A DNA stretch of 64,000 nt from Cordylochernes scorpioides (GCA_030710605.1 CP092871.1:72755171-72819170); one strand, 5' to 3'. Shown: positions 9,136 through 21,593, numbered from the stretch's first letter. The notes: a model not told the origin generated them from the sequence alone. Translations and numbers: made by a program.

Positions 9136-10735
9136 CTTATTATCTTCCACTTAATTGTCGCACAACTTTGTCATCAAATAAAGAGCGATACCAACCTAAT
9201 TATTATTAATAATAATGGTAAATTCCTAATTTACACACACTTATATTGTTAAGAAGAGTTTGAAAGTACATTTTATTTTATCCATTATTGTAAATTTGCC
9301 TAACCTAATTTGCATTTATGCTTTTGATTTTCTTTGTTCGCCTGTTTTACATGTTTCTTATTTTTTCACCATTATAAATTCCATCTTAACAATCATTAGA
9401 TTAGATTTTTCCTCGACTTGTCCAGTGGACGGTTGTAAAATAAACAAAATAAACATTTATTTTCCGCTGTCTCCATGTTTCCTCGCGGCACCCCAGAACA
9501 CCATCGCAACAATATTAAGAAAAAGACATCTACTTATCGTGCAACTGAAAGTTGCTGATGGCTTGCGCCATCTATCGGAATAAATATATTATTTTAATTT
9601 AATTTATTGTAGCGTCAAAATCAAGTCTTTGTATATCTGAAGGTATGAAAGTATTTATTGATTACGTCAGTACGACTAGTCGACAACCAAACTATCTACA
9701 GCTAGAGAATATCGAGCAAGCAAGCTAGGTAACTAAATGATGATTTTACAAATAATAAATCTGTTTCCAAATATTTTCATTGAATAATTAAATTAAATAA
9801 TAAATTATTTCTTCGCCACAATATATATGAATTTTTTTTTCTTAATTTATGAACTTTATCCCAGTACAAGGTCACATTTATACTATATTTACCCACACAC
9901 ATATATATTTATTGATATAATTAGTTAATTCGCTCAAGTAGAGAAACATATTTCACTGAATAGTTTCTCAGACGACGCCTGGAAACTGCTTCAATCCAAA
10001 AAAAACAAATTAAATAGGAACCTCTTATTTTTTTATATAAAAATTGAAATTTTAGAAGGCAAAGGATTTAATTAAAAGAGTTTTTAAAAAATTATTTTTG
10101 AAAAAAAAAAGTTTAAAAGAATTTTACGCATCGTAAGAAGCCGAACTTGTATTTAACACCCAAATATATTATCTGTGACGCTAGAATTTTTTAATTAACG
10201 AGCTCTGGCATGTGAAAGGAACTTACCCCCATAATTATACACCAGACGCTAATACGTTAATTACTAAAACGCCAGTGAGTGATTGGTTTACTATGCGCAC
10301 AGTGTTGCATAAAAATGGTAGAGAAGCTCTCGTTATACTCTCTAAAGACAGTTTTCACTCTTTTGTTAAAATTCTTTTTTATAGAAAGTTTTAGTAAAAG
10401 AGAATTTATCATCCAATTGATTATTCTATACGTTAGTGGAAATATAGAAAAAGGTTTTACACTTTAAAGAATTTAAAGAAGAAGAAAAAAAATTACATTT
10501 TTGGTTAAACTGCATTTCTTGTATCTTGTAATGAATGATTATATTTTAAAAGTCAAATAAATACAGTCACTTTTTATTTTTATCATTTAGTTTATGTATT
10601 TACTGTCTACATATCTAGAATCAAATTCGACTCTTTCATATACAAGGTGCCAGAACCCCATTTGGTTACTTACATTCTCACTAATGGGGATAGATTAGTG
10701 AAAGAATAGGAGGTCATTAAAGCAAAACAAAAAAT
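9130..10735. other. AT-rich region, no gene recognised
   Basis: Short ORFs here lack coding character. 9545-9590 carries a GTTGCTGATGG...GCGCCATCTATCGG hairpin motif that recurs near 8403 and twice at 18.2-18.5 kb. Nothing else is recognised. Confidence 0.5.
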
Positions 10736-10737
10736 TG

Positions 10738-10812
10738 CTCATTGCGGGATTTGAACCCGGGTCGCTATTGTCCGAAATTTACCGTGTGTAGCACTCCACT
10801 ACTAACCTTCCT
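10738..10812 (-). repeat. tRNA-like module
   Basis: The minus strand has an A-box-like TTAGTAGTGGAGT and a B box GGTTCAAATCC in tRNA spacing. The end stems pair poorly, so a pseudogene or SINE head is likely. Confidence 0.5.
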
Positions 10813-11359
10813 TTTTACATATTGTCTACTATGTAATTTAATAGAGAATTAAAGACATAAGTAAACAATACATAGCTCTCAGTATGCAGAGAGAGGTAAA
10901 GGATATTTATTGAAAGCGTATATTATAAAACAACAAGAGAATATACAAAGAACCTTCACTAGAGCATGTTTGCCAATGCTAATTTAGAATATACAAATGG
11001 TCAAACAGTCTAGGCTATGGGGTGCAGAGTTTCCGGCTTTAGGTTCTGAAGAAAGGGCCAGAACCTGCCTTGTGGGCAGGCGACTTTGGCTCCGGTTGGA
11101 TGTTTTTTTCCTAATCCTGGTGAGTCCGGACATCTACAGGTCCTTGAAGAGGAGTCCCCAGGATCATGAATGCGGACTCCTAGCAATATTCTAGGTGGAG
11201 CTACACTTTGTTCTTTGCCAAAATGCTGAGAAGCCCAGAGAAGATAAAGAAAGGGTGAGATATTAGAAGAATGGTAAATTAAAGATAGTGAATTATAAGA
11301 ATTAAATAGTGTTTCTGTGGCTCTATATTCAATGTATTTACATAATATTTCTTGTACCA

Positions 11360-11542
11360 CGTGGAAAATTAGGGAAGACAAACTTTTGGATGACACAGCA
11401 ATTTATTTAAGGCAAGAACAAACTATGAATGAAAAACCAAAAAAAAAAAAAAAAGATAAGCAATAAGGGAAGTTTACAAAGTAGCAAAATAAAAACATAA
11501 AAAATGATACTCTATTAATAAAATAATAAATACTTTGCTACA
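11360..11542 (-). repeat. LTR-like dispersed repeat (copy 1)
   Basis: Related to 21118-21259 and 21594-21757. All three share a GGAAAGACAAA-type block, GAAGTTTAC, and the end ATAATAAATACTTTGCTACA, which read on the minus strand starts TGTAGC as an LTR would. No coding region is attached. Confidence 0.4.
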
Positions 11543-11605
11543 ATCGGAATCGTGCTATTCCAGTCCAATCTCTCGATCCCGAGAATTAGTTAAAATTATT
11601 AGTTA

Positions 11606-11800
11606 CTAGACGAATGACCCGGGCAACGCCCGGGTTTACACGATTAAATGTATTTTACATATGGAATATGGACGTAGTTCCCGGAGGTCACCCGCGAGGC
11701 TTTTTTTTGGCACTTGGCACAGCTGTGTCACCAACGCCAGGACCGCGCGCGGTGGGAACTCGAACTGGCCAACCGGCCGGCAGCCGGGCGATTCCATAAC
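11606..11800 (-). mobile_element. Helitron 3' terminus with GC-rich tRNA-like insert
   Basis: On the minus strand it ends with a perfect CCCGGGC-GTT-GCCCGGG hairpin, then TCATTCGTCTAG followed by T, the Helitron 3' signature (hairpin plus CTAG at an A|T site). Upstream lies a GC-rich segment (about 11670-11800) with a B-box-like GTTCGAGTTCC. The 5' end was not located. Confidence 0.55.
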
Positions 11801-11963
11801 TCTCGGCCAAATTATACAATCCTCCTTAATATCTGTTTCCTTTTTAAATTTGATTCCAATAAATCTCGGAGAGGAATATCTTCCTATTCCTGATTAAATT
11901 ATTTATGAGTTCAATTTAAAAATTGGACCCCACATAAATAACAAACCTATGTGTTTGTTATTT

Positions 11964-12617
11964 GACTTAACAAACACTTATGTAAGTAGCAAACATAAAT
12001 AAATTCCGAGGATAAGTTTCTTTTATTTCAAAAATAATAGTACTTCGAGCTTTCGGGCGTAAATAGCCCTTCTTCAAGAAAATAGGAAGTAATTTTAAAT
12101 TAAATTTTGAATTTCAAATAGAAATGTTTGTAAACAATTAGATGGTGTTTTTCTTTGGTCCTGCATAGCGTGAGTAAATCTCGTATCCACGTGATTTAGT
12201 TCTAATCTAAAAACTTTTATAAAGAGAGGTGTTTTGCCCCCAGAAATATTGGCCGATTACATTGAATATATTGAAATGATTACTTGTCCTAAAATGAATA
12301 TTCTAAGTCTGAATTAAATTTTATATCAATCTGGAAATTGCCATTGTTTATCTAGGATGTAGTTCTATGTATCAGGATTGTGTATTAAGCTATTGTATAT
12401 TTCTGGGATATCTATATGTCTATTGATGCTCTGGTGTTTTTTGGATACTATTGCTTCTAGGATTAGTCTTTTATATTTATTTTTTATGTTGGTGTAGTAG
12501 GTTTTTGGTTCATCTAAATTAAAAGTATGGCCTGTTGTTTTAATATGTTGAAAGATAAGTGATCTATTGTCTTTGTTATTTATATTTCTATTGTGTTCAT
12601 TAATCCTGTCCTTAACT
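11964..12617 (-). pseudogene. Penelope-like 3' fragment with GIY-YIG remnant
   Basis: The minus strand near 12390-12610 reads RINEHNRNINNKDNRS then LIFQHIKTTGHTFNLDE, matching the second half of the GIY-YIG endonuclease of Penelope-like elements. The tail at 12041-12085 has the typical CGAGCTTTCGGGCGTAAAT...CCCTTCTTCAAG stem. The fragment is bounded by a 16-bp direct repeat TATGTGTTTGTTATTT (11948-11963 and 12618-12633), a probable target-site duplication. It is 5'-truncated and dead. Confidence 0.75.
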
Positions 12618-12929
12618 TATGTGTTTGTTATTTATGAGAATCACTCAAGAGAGTTCCCCTCTTTGTTTTTCCAAGTAACAACAATCATAAATTGTATGCA
12701 TGATTTTGTCTTGTATTCTGATATTACATAGATCACAAGTTAAAGGACAGGGTGACTATATAAACAAATATTCTTTAATTTGATCTGTTAATGACCATCA
12801 TTGTCAGCTCAATGACTTTTCGGTAGTTATCTTGACTGCTTCAGTTCATCACAGGTTTTTCCTTAATTTTACCAACATTAACATCTTTCCTGAACCATTT
12901 ACTCTTCTTTCTTATCTTAATGACTGGGT

Positions 12930-13575
12930 CAAGTAGAATGTGTATGCCTTTGTCATTAAGACTGGGAGCACTACTCAGTGGCAGGCCGACTTAGCTCCAA
13001 AAGAAATGGCCTTCTCTGACATGAGGAACAAACACCATGTGCAGCTGCTCCTAAGATTTTTGTGATGAACATGATTACAAATGCTGAGGGGGTCGGTGGA
13101 AGGCTGGTTAAACCGTTTGGTTTTCGACCACTACAACCCAGGTTCGATTCCCGCATTGGACACTTTTTTCTGTTTAAAAAAATAAAAATAAAAATAAATA
13201 AATAATAAAATAAAAATGCTCCAATGGCCCCCTGATTCTTGCAAAAGTCCAACCCCACCAGCGAGTGCAAGTAACCAAACGGGGCTCTGGCACATTTGTA
13301 AATGCAAAGTCGAACTGCTTCACATGTGTAGACATGTGGTGCGCTTACAGTAAAGAAGCAGTCGCTAACTACCCACCATGATTATCATGGCCTGTACCAC
13401 GTGTACTAGGGATAAGCAAAAAAAAAAAAAAAATGCTGCTCATCCTGTATTCCTGGATTAGGAGCCCTTACAGGGTACTATCAGCCGGACCAGCTGAACC
13501 CAGGTTTTTTTAGTGAGCTTGTTACTGCTCCCCTCCTCCTTTTTCATCCGGGCTTTGGAACGGCAAAGGCGGGTG
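12930..13575 (-). repeat. Short retroposon copy with tRNA-like insertion
   Basis: Its two ends match, in reverse, the element inserted at 31683-32050 (ACTCAGTGGCAGGCCGAC, GAGGGGAGCAGTAACAAGC and CCGCCTTTGCCG blocks). Between them, at about 13060-13425, is foreign sequence that includes a tRNA-like module at 13085-13160 on the plus strand (B box GGTTCGATTCC). Confidence 0.55.
13085..13160 (+). repeat. tRNA-like module
   Basis: GCTGGTTAAACCGTTTGG (A-box-like) and GGTTCGATTCC (B box) are about 38 nt apart. It is followed by a short spacer and an A-rich tract, as in a tRNA-derived SINE. Acceptor pairing is weak. Confidence 0.5.
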
Positions 13576-14712
13576 TTACATTTACTCTCCTTTTATGTAC
13601 AAAGTAGGTCAGTCTTTATTTACAAATTTGGGATTCTAGTGATTGAATAGGATTAATATTAAAGATTGAAATATCTGTCCATGGCACTCTGGCATAGAGT
13701 AATGGGTGGGAGGGACAATTAACACAATTTTATTGACATCTTGTCAATACAAAGTTAACTCCGCTCTATTTAGGTGATGAAAATGAGTAATTTACAATGA
13801 TCATGATGAAAACTATATTGCAAAAATCACATATATCTATGTCCAATGAATATATATATGACGCCTGAGACTGATTATTGGATTTATAACCTATAAGGAG
13901 GGTTTTATTATTCTCCTTATGGTCTTTTTTCAAAGGCTTCCAATTGTTTATATTATTTTTTGTTATCTGAAATAAAAGTTGGGTATATATATCCATTATG
14001 TAAGAATTGACCTAATTATTGAAGTATAGAGTGTTCTTTTGCAGGTTGGGGGTGAGAGTTTAATTTATTTTACAATCAAAGGGAAATAAATACTCTATAA
14101 CTTTGTTCATTATGTCCAAATTTCCTCAATACAAACTTAGAAGTATTCAAACATTGTTCCTTTTTTTAATAGACACCGAATTTCCGCAAATAGTAAACTG
14201 AATATGAAAATATTTGCATATTTGGTATTAAGATAAGTTATACAAATTTTTGCTATGGATTAAGAAAAGAAAGATAAAGTCGTATGAATAAATAGAGATT
14301 TTTACGAATATTTTTTGTATTAAAAAAATAAACACTTTACCTCTAAACTATTAGTGGTTGTTTATGGATCCTTGGTTAAGATATCTATGGAGGGTTATCT
14401 AACTGAATGTACGCTTCAATATGTTAGAATTCCTTCAGATCATAGTTTTTTATTTGCAGTAAAGTTGAGTGAAAACATCAGGATTCTGGAGATAAGTTTA
14501 AATATATACAAGTAGAATACGGGGGTAGAAGTCCGACCACACCAGTCCCCCCTGGACCTTTGGAATATTTGACAAAATTCTGGTCCAAGGTGACTAATGT
14601 GGCAATGGCACCCATTTTCAAAACTGCTATGTTAGAGATGTATGGAGATATTTGAGGCTCTTCTATATAATACGACCATCCAGCTTTCAAGCCTTATATC
14701 CAGAGAGTTTTA
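13576..14712. other. AT-rich region, no gene seen
   Basis: Only short ORFs without recognisable content; no repeat ends were found. Confidence 0.4.
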
Positions 14713-14926
14713 TCCACTCATGGACACATTTTAAGGAACTTGTACATTTTGGAATATAAATATTGTATGTTGTATATCGGGATTCAGACAAGAAATCTGA
14801 AAGATATTACAGTGACCTTTATTGAAAACATACGAGATAACCAAGTGCGAAAAAAATTGCCTCTGTCTTCTTCAAAAAACAGACGAACGACTACCTAAAA
14901 GACATTCCTCTTCTTTAAGTGTTTAT
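14713..14926 (+). mobile_element. Degenerate MITE copy
   Basis: Left TIR CACTCATGGACACATTTTAAGG and the GTGACCTTTATTGAAAAC internal block are clear. The right TIR is badly decayed (TTCTTTAAGTG). Confidence 0.6.
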
Positions 14927-15598
14927 AAGAGTAAATATTTTAAATATTTGAAAAGGTTACACAGAAGCGCTTGATGCTTTCATCTTAATTTGATACAGGT
15001 GATTAATTTATTGAATTGTAGAAAAGTGTCTTAATTTTAACGAACCATAGCCTCTAACATCTATTCTACGTATTCTTCATAGATCACGAAATACGTGGTG
15101 TCGCTGGAGACCCGCTGTTGAATTCTCCATCAAACTCTGCAGCGGTGGCAGAGGTGCCATGTTCATTGTACATAGTGTTATGTATATACTGCTCTTCTCC
15201 TTATCTACGACTGTCTGAACTTTACAGAAGTGAGACATCGTATGTTCCCTGATCTAAATGATTTAACTCTCTTACATCAGCCACTTTGTCTATTTTATGA
15301 ACTCTGTCGATTAATACATATAAATTTGTAAATATTTAATTCTTAATTCTAATTTGTTGTTTTTGTTTGTTTTCTCTCTCTGTAATAGGCGCAAATATTT
15401 CAATATCGTGCCTGGTTTATTAATAAAATAGAAAAAAGCATATATATAATTACTAGCCGAATGACCCGGGCAACGCCCGGGGTTTACCCGATTAAATGCT
15501 TTTATTCAAATACTATTCGTTACAATTATAAATTGGCGCCGTGGATGTCATTCTTGTATAATATATAAATTAGTTTTAAAAATTGTAAAAAAAAAAAA

Positions 15599-15665
15599 GC
15601 ATCGGCCGGGAATCGAACCCGGCCGCGTGGCAGGCGAGCATTCTACCACTGAACCAAAAGCAAAC
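15599..15665 (-). pseudogene. tRNA-Gly(GCC)-like module 1
   Basis: The minus strand has TGGTTCAGTGGTAGAATGCT (D arm/A box), the CTGCCACG anticodon region and GGTTCGATTCCCGGCCGATGC (T arm and 3' acceptor). It lacks about 6 nt in the variable region, and the 5' acceptor strand is replaced, so the acceptor stem cannot form. Confidence 0.7.
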
Positions 15666-15866
15666 GGTGACAGAATTAAGAAAGAATTGTGCATGACGCT
15701 GATAACTGTATATATTAATAATCCAAATTGTACCTTATCATTGGATTTAGTCTTATTACCTTGTTTTTATAATCTCTTATATATAATCTCCTTTATACAT
15801 AGACAGGAAAAGCACATATATTTTAATAATATAAATGAGTTTTAAAAATTGTAAAAAAAAAAAAAT

Positions 15867-15937
15867 GCATCGGCCGGGAATCGAACCCGGGGCGCCCGCG
15901 TGGCAGGCGAGCATTCTACCACTGAACCAAAAGCAAA
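15867..15937 (-). pseudogene. tRNA-Gly(GCC)-like module 2
   Basis: D arm, GCC anticodon and T arm match tRNA-Gly. The 5' acceptor strand (TTGCTTT instead of GCATCGG) does not pair with CCGATGC. It is followed by an oligo-T run on the minus strand, a possible pol III stop. Confidence 0.72.
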
Positions 15938-15996
15938 CGGTGACAGAATTAAGAACGCATGACGCTGATAACTGTATATATTGTTTTAAAAAAAAT

Positions 15997-16067
15997 GCAT
16001 CGGCCGGGAATCGAACCCGGGGCGCCCGCGTGGCAGGCGAGCATTCTACCACTGAACCAAAAGCAAA
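15997..16067 (-). pseudogene. tRNA-Gly(GCC)-like module 3
   Basis: Essentially identical to module 2, with the same broken acceptor stem, indicating tandem duplication inside the Helitron. Confidence 0.72.
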
Positions 16068-16113
16068 CGGTGACAGAATTAAGAACGCATGACGCTGATA
16101 ACTGTATATAGAA

Positions 16114-17822
16114 TGTTTTTAAAATAGTACAGACTGTGCACTTTTGCATGTTTTGACAAGATGTCAATAAAATTATTTGATTGTCTAACATCTATTTTCT
16201 CAATAAAAATTACATTCTATATTTATTATGTACATATTCTCTAGTTATAACTACTATTCCCCTTAATTTTGTGAAGAAAATAAAACAGTTTACAATAAGT
16301 ACACTTTTGAAATAAGTAAAAAAGCACAACATCGTGTTTTTTGTTCAATAAAAAAAAAGAAAAAAATATTTTATAAAAACCAAAGTTCAATTAGTCAAAA
16401 TTATTATTTAAAAAACATATTTAGAAAGATAATTTATTCATTTTTTCCCTATTACCCATGCAATATCCCATTGAAGAGAAAAGCTCAAAATAATTTTTAA
16501 ATTAATAAAAAAAAAAAGAAAATTAAAATGTTTTAACGATGATAAAAATATTGTTTTTTTTAATCAGCCATATTTTTCTCTGGCATTTTAATTTTATCTA
16601 CTCAACAAAAGAAATGTTTAAAAAATCAGAAATCAATGTTAAATTCGAGTTTCTAATATTTTGTGACGTTTATTTTATTTCTCGATTTTTTTTCTACGAC
16701 ACCAGTGTCACCATACCTTTTTTTTCCATTTTTTAGAGAGAGAAACAATTTAATTAAATAGTCAACTAACCCTAATTAAAATCATGCGGATATTTGCCAA
16801 AATAGTTTGTAAAAGGAAGTCGTTTTTGTATCAGGATTTATTTAATATGGTTTGTTTTTTTACTCTGTTTATCTTTTTTTTTCCATTTTGTTTACATTGA
16901 AGTCAATAGTATATCCTAATTTTTATTAAAAGGTCGAAATTTGTTCTCTGAATCTGTTTGAAAAATCTTTTTCAATTTTTTTCACAGGTAAAATGTTTTA
17001 ATTTAGTTAAATTCAATTTTAGGAAGCGTATTATACTTAACTATGAAAAAGTATCATTCTATAAACCATTATTCTCTGAAATAAAATCAATAAAAATCAA
17101 CTAGTAAATAGGGGAACGAATCAAAAGTTGTTGCGATTTTCCTGATATCTATAAGTGACGCCATTTTAGATTTATTTTAATTCTTGTTGAATAATTATTG
17201 CGTGTACATATTCTGAAGTTTTTATAAAGGAAACTATTACTTATGAACATATATTTATTATATATTTAACAGCTTATATGCATATCCTATCACTTAAGCA
17301 CACTTCAATCAATGATATATTAATAGATATATATACATATTATATAATCTAAAATACAAATATTTTATTTTTGTTTAAAACATATATTTTATTTTTTCAT
17401 TCATTGACTGTTCTGCATTTTTGACCATATATTCAAAAAAATATCAATTTTAATTATTATTGTTGTAAATATGTATATTTAACCATACCTATCTTTTAAA
17501 AATCACGAATATAGAATTCATTTTCTAAATTTTATATTACTGTGATATAAATAATTTTATATGTATATTTTTACTTCAAGAGATTCAAAATAAAAATCTG
17601 CTTGAAAGGTAAATAATTATTTTTATTTTTCCACGACTGCACCTCTTTTCAACAATCAAACACAAAAAATTCTAAAATATAACATACATATTCAACTGCA
17701 TATCTGCATCTTATGTTTCATTTAGGTAATAATATAACTTGAAGTATATTTTACAGAAAATTTCAAAATATAACTTTAATTTACATTATGTTTCTAGTTA
17801 TTACAGCTTTGTTTTGAGATGT
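16114..17822. other. AT-rich region, no gene seen
   Basis: Poly-A and poly-T rich DNA with many stops; no recognised element. Confidence 0.5.
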
Positions 17823-18034
17823 ACATTCATGGAAAAAAAACTCAAGGAAGCTGTACCTTGTAACTTTTAAAGATAATTTGATATACGTACAGTGACTTCT
17901 CTTTATTGAAGACACACGAGATAACCATGTGTGAACAAAATTGCCTCTGGATTCTTAAAAAAAAAAAAAAAAATAGACAACCGGTGACATCAATGACTTT
18001 CCATTACCTCAACTTTTGTTCTTGAAAGAGAGTG
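17823..18034 (+). mobile_element. Degenerate MITE copy
   Basis: Left end CATTCATGGAAAAAAAACTCAAGGAAGCTG, internal CAGTGACTTCTCTTTATTGAAGACACACGAG and right end CCTCAACTTTTGTTC...AGTGTA match the 8763-8985 MITE. Confidence 0.6.
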
Positions 18035-18214
18035 TATATGTATATAATTATATAAAAATAATACTAAATCACTATATAATGTTCTCTATCGTCAATCTTG
18101 CGATTGGTTATTAAATCTTCTGATGCCGTTTTGTCTACTAGACAGCTTTAAAACACCTTTACCAAAATAGAATTGTTTATGTAACAATATATTCCTCCTA
18201 CATGCTTTTCAAAG

Positions 18215-18520
18215 TTTCTCTCTTAAAAAACATCTCCTGATCATGAAATTCAAAGTTGTTGATAGTTTGCACCATCTATCGGAATTTTTAACATTGATTT
18301 TTACTTACTTCAGAATAATGGGCAAATACATTTCTTGATACATCACTAGAATACAGCGCCACACACGTTTCTCTCTTAAAAAACATCTCCTGATAATAAA
18401 AATAAAAGTTGTTGATAGTTTGCACCATCTATCGGAATTTTTATCATTCAATTTTACCTACTAAAGAATAATGATCAAATACATTTTTGATAAATCAATA
18501 GAATACAGCCACACACAGTG
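18215..18520. repeat. Two tandem ~150-bp units with CATCTATCGG motif
   Basis: Two direct copies (about 18215-18365 and 18366-18520) share CTCTTAAAAAACATCTCCTGAT, GTTGATAGTTTGCACCATCTATCGG and ATAGAATACAGC-type ends. They are related to the single motif at 9545-9590. Confidence 0.65.
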
Positions 18521-20400
18521 TTTCGTGCTGTTGTCCCATGTCAGTGTTACAATGCGTCTGATTATTATGAATTAACTAATAATTAATCTTCAACCTTTTT
18601 CTGGTAGAATTACATCTTTTTAATGAACTAAGAATGCCGCGGTCAAGAAATTACATTTTCAAGATAATATAGACCATTAGTTTATATTTATTCCAACAGA
18701 TCCATCAAAAACTTCCATTTACACGCTTAGGATATTTCCACCCTTAATTTATCCACTAATCTAAGTACAAATTCATTTTTATGTTAGTTTCTCTCTTTGT
18801 TAAAAAATTATAATTATGCATGATTAAACTAATCATTAAAAATGGTTATAAAATATTGTAAGAAAAAAATGGCTTAGAGAAATTATTTTGAGCATTATTA
18901 TTTAGTGTATGGGAAATTTACATATGTGATTAACAATGTTTCCATTCAGAGAATCGTCTCAAAGTTTCATACTTCAATAAATATTCCAGTTTATTAACAT
19001 ACTTCGTTTTTTAAATTTCCACAGAATAAAAATACTTGAGTAATTATTCTCTAAAAATTTGAATCTTAATATTTGAAAATATCACATAATATTATAGAAA
19101 ATTACAAAATAAATATTTAAAAGTTCGTTTGGTTTAGTTAAAAACTTGCGCATGCGTATTAACGTCTTATTAAAATAACAGATGACATTTTTCATAAAAT
19201 CAAAAACTAAGGTTTTACTAGAATAGCTCGTTTTCTGTTATAACTTAGATATATAGGTATAAATTAACAATATATAATATATAAAATGAGAGTATTTTGT
19301 GTAAATATGGCTTTTTGTTATAAATCTGTGTTATTAAAAAATTAAAAGAAGCCAAAATATGAAACTACAGAACGTTATTTAATACGAAGTACGAAACGCT
19401 AATAAAATCTCCAGCAATTCAATAGAAGAACACAATCAGGATCTAAAGCCTATTGACATTTCATAGATTTACAAATCCTGATTATAAAAAGATTGTCATT
19501 TTAAAACAAAGAGAAAAAAACTTACTTTCCTTGTATCTTTTAATGGAAAGATTAGAAAAAATCAAATAAAATGGTTCTCCTAATTGGAAAGATTGTAGTA
19601 GGAAATCCACCCAAACAATTCGGTCCCTCAGGTAGCTAGGCAACGTTGCCAGGCATGCTCTTTGATTAAAAATTCTTTTTTCCCCTTCTAGCTCTTATAT
19701 CGAATGTTAATTTTGTTTTTGATGGTTCTTTCTCTCCAATGAACATTTTGATTTGCTACGAGATTACATCAGGTATTCTAATACCTCTTAAATACAGGTT
19801 TTGAACGTAAACAACTAAATATTGTTTCGATTTGTTTCTAATTTCCTTGTTCGTCTGGTTTCCTTTTATTTTACATTTCTTCGTTTGATTTAAATTTATT
19901 CGATAGTATTGTTTGTGTGTGAGATTTTTTATTCGATTTTCTAAATATATATGAATATATTTAGTTTATTGGATATTATATATATATATTTAAAATATTT
20001 AAACTGAAATATGTTTTTGCTTGTATTTTTCAAAAGAGTGTTCGTTTAATTTTTGACTTTTTTTTTTTTACTTTTGTGCATTTTATTATATTTTTATATT
20101 TTCTTCCCATCTATATTCAATTTTCCTTTATGTTTGAGAAAACTATGCAAAAATCCACGTTACAAATTACTACCTGAAAAACACTGTTTATATATTCAAG
20201 GTTCTGTTGGTAGATCAACAAATATTGCTTGAACATATGTAAATATTATTTTAAATATGTTAATACTCTTTTATTATATACATATATGATAATTTAAACC
20301 AATAACCCTATATTATGTAATACGTATAACAAGCTTGTCATGTTGTATATAGAACTAATTATAAACTACAACTAATTATACGCATAATTGACGTGTGTCC
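18521..20400. other. AT-rich region, no gene seen
   Basis: No ORF with coding character and no recognised repeat boundaries. Confidence 0.4.
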
Positions 20401-20585
20401 TTGTATCTCCAGATGTAATGTACTGAGGATGAATAAATAAAATATAATAGATTAAAAGCTAAGTTAAGAGCCAAAGAGAGAATCACAAGTGACTTCTAAA
20501 GATAGATTGGACCCCGACAGTCTGTCGCCAGTGTCCGGTGTCCATCGACACGTGCATGACCCAATTCTCTTAGTCAGAGCGGTCG

Positions 20586-20620
20586 TATAAAAAGGCCGCG
20601 TAGCAACAGCCAGTTCAGTT
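20586..20620 (+). promoter_or_regulatory. TATA box plus arthropod-type initiator
   Basis: TATAAAAA at 20586 is followed 31 bp later by TCAGTT (A at 20617), the spacing and initiator consensus of arthropod core promoters. The GC content rises sharply around it. It may belong to a solo LTR rather than to a host gene; 20656-21000 is an ORF of unknown content without recognisable domains. Confidence 0.4.
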
Positions 20621-21117
20621 GAGTTCCAGTAAGTTCCCCATCTGCGTGTCGCCGGTTGTCACCAACTCATCGACGATGTAAAACAGTAAGAAAACTTCTC
20701 GATCTCCATCTTTGCTCTTGGCTCGCTTTTTATCTATTCAAGGAACTTTCTTTCAACTGTGTCTCTTCGTTTTGTGTGTGTGGACATCCCCAGTTTTCCA
20801 CTCTGCCTCGACCACGACTGCCTGTACCCTGTGAGAACTGTAAAGGTCCTACAAGGTGCAGCGAGGTACGGGAAAACTCTCCACCCCTGACTGTCCCTCG
20901 CGGTTACTACAGGTTTGACCCTCGGTTGCCACAACTTATAGCGAGAGTCGACGAGGTTCTACAACAGGCTTACCAAACCTCAACGCATTATTACAGCTAG
21001 TCGACAGGATCCCTAATCACAGACAGGATCTCAACATATTATCACAGAGAGTCGTCAGAGCCTCAACACAATATTACATATATAGTGATGGCAACGGGTA
21101 TTCTTATTACTGTATTG

Positions 21118-21259
21118 CGACGTAGAAAATTTGGAAAGACAAAAAACAAGTCAACAATTAAAAATATCAGAGAGGGAATGAGAGAAGTTTACAGAGTAGC
21201 AAAAATTAAATATAAAAAAATTGATACTCTGTTAATGGAATAATAAATACTTCGCTACA
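21118..21259 (-). repeat. LTR-like dispersed repeat (copy 2)
   Basis: Shares the GGAAAGACAAA, AGAAGTTTAC and ATAATAAATACTTCGCTACA blocks with 11360-11542 and 21594-21757. It lies in the same orientation as copy 3, which is about 475 bp away. Confidence 0.4.
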
Positions 21260-21593
21260 TAGCTCCTTCCTTATGGGAGCTGTGACCCACAGCTTGCAAT
21301 TATTGTAGTTACTGACATGGATCTGACGCACATCTGCCAAGGATTCCATCGAAGTCTTGAACTTTGTCCCTAGTGCCTTTGCGTCCTTTTTCTTGCGGCG
21401 TGAAGAGCTGCTTTGTCGTCGTATCGTCTATAGGGACATCGTCATCTTGGACAGAAGTCTTGGCTTTGACACGACGGGGGAATCCTATAACCAGTCTTGG
21501 GAAATGTGAATCACAGAAACCGTGGCCTCGAGTTCTTCAAGGCGATTTTAAGTTTGTCTTCCTTAATTTACCCAGCATCTTCACTAAAATGTC

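Larger units (their letters stand above)
15453..16113 (-). mobile_element. Non-autonomous Helitron carrying three tRNA-Gly-like modules
   Basis: The 3' end (minus strand) has a CCGGGCGTTGCCCGG hairpin, then GTCATTCGGCTAG followed by T. The 5' end starts TTCTATATACAG after an A. Both ends match the Helitron at 44410-44768, whose insertion site is proven by an empty paralogue. The interior is a head-to-tail series of about 130 bp units, each ending in a tRNA-Gly(GCC)-like sequence on the minus strand. No Rep/helicase is coded, so it would depend on an autonomous partner. Confidence 0.7.

Noticed and set aside
10997-11396. ORFs of 65 and 128 aa in a GC-richer patch
   Set aside because: No recognisable domain; overlapping frames on opposite strands; more likely part of an unidentified repeat.
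15599-16067. Functional tRNA-Gly genes
   Set aside because: The 5' acceptor strand does not pair with the 3' strand in any of the three modules.
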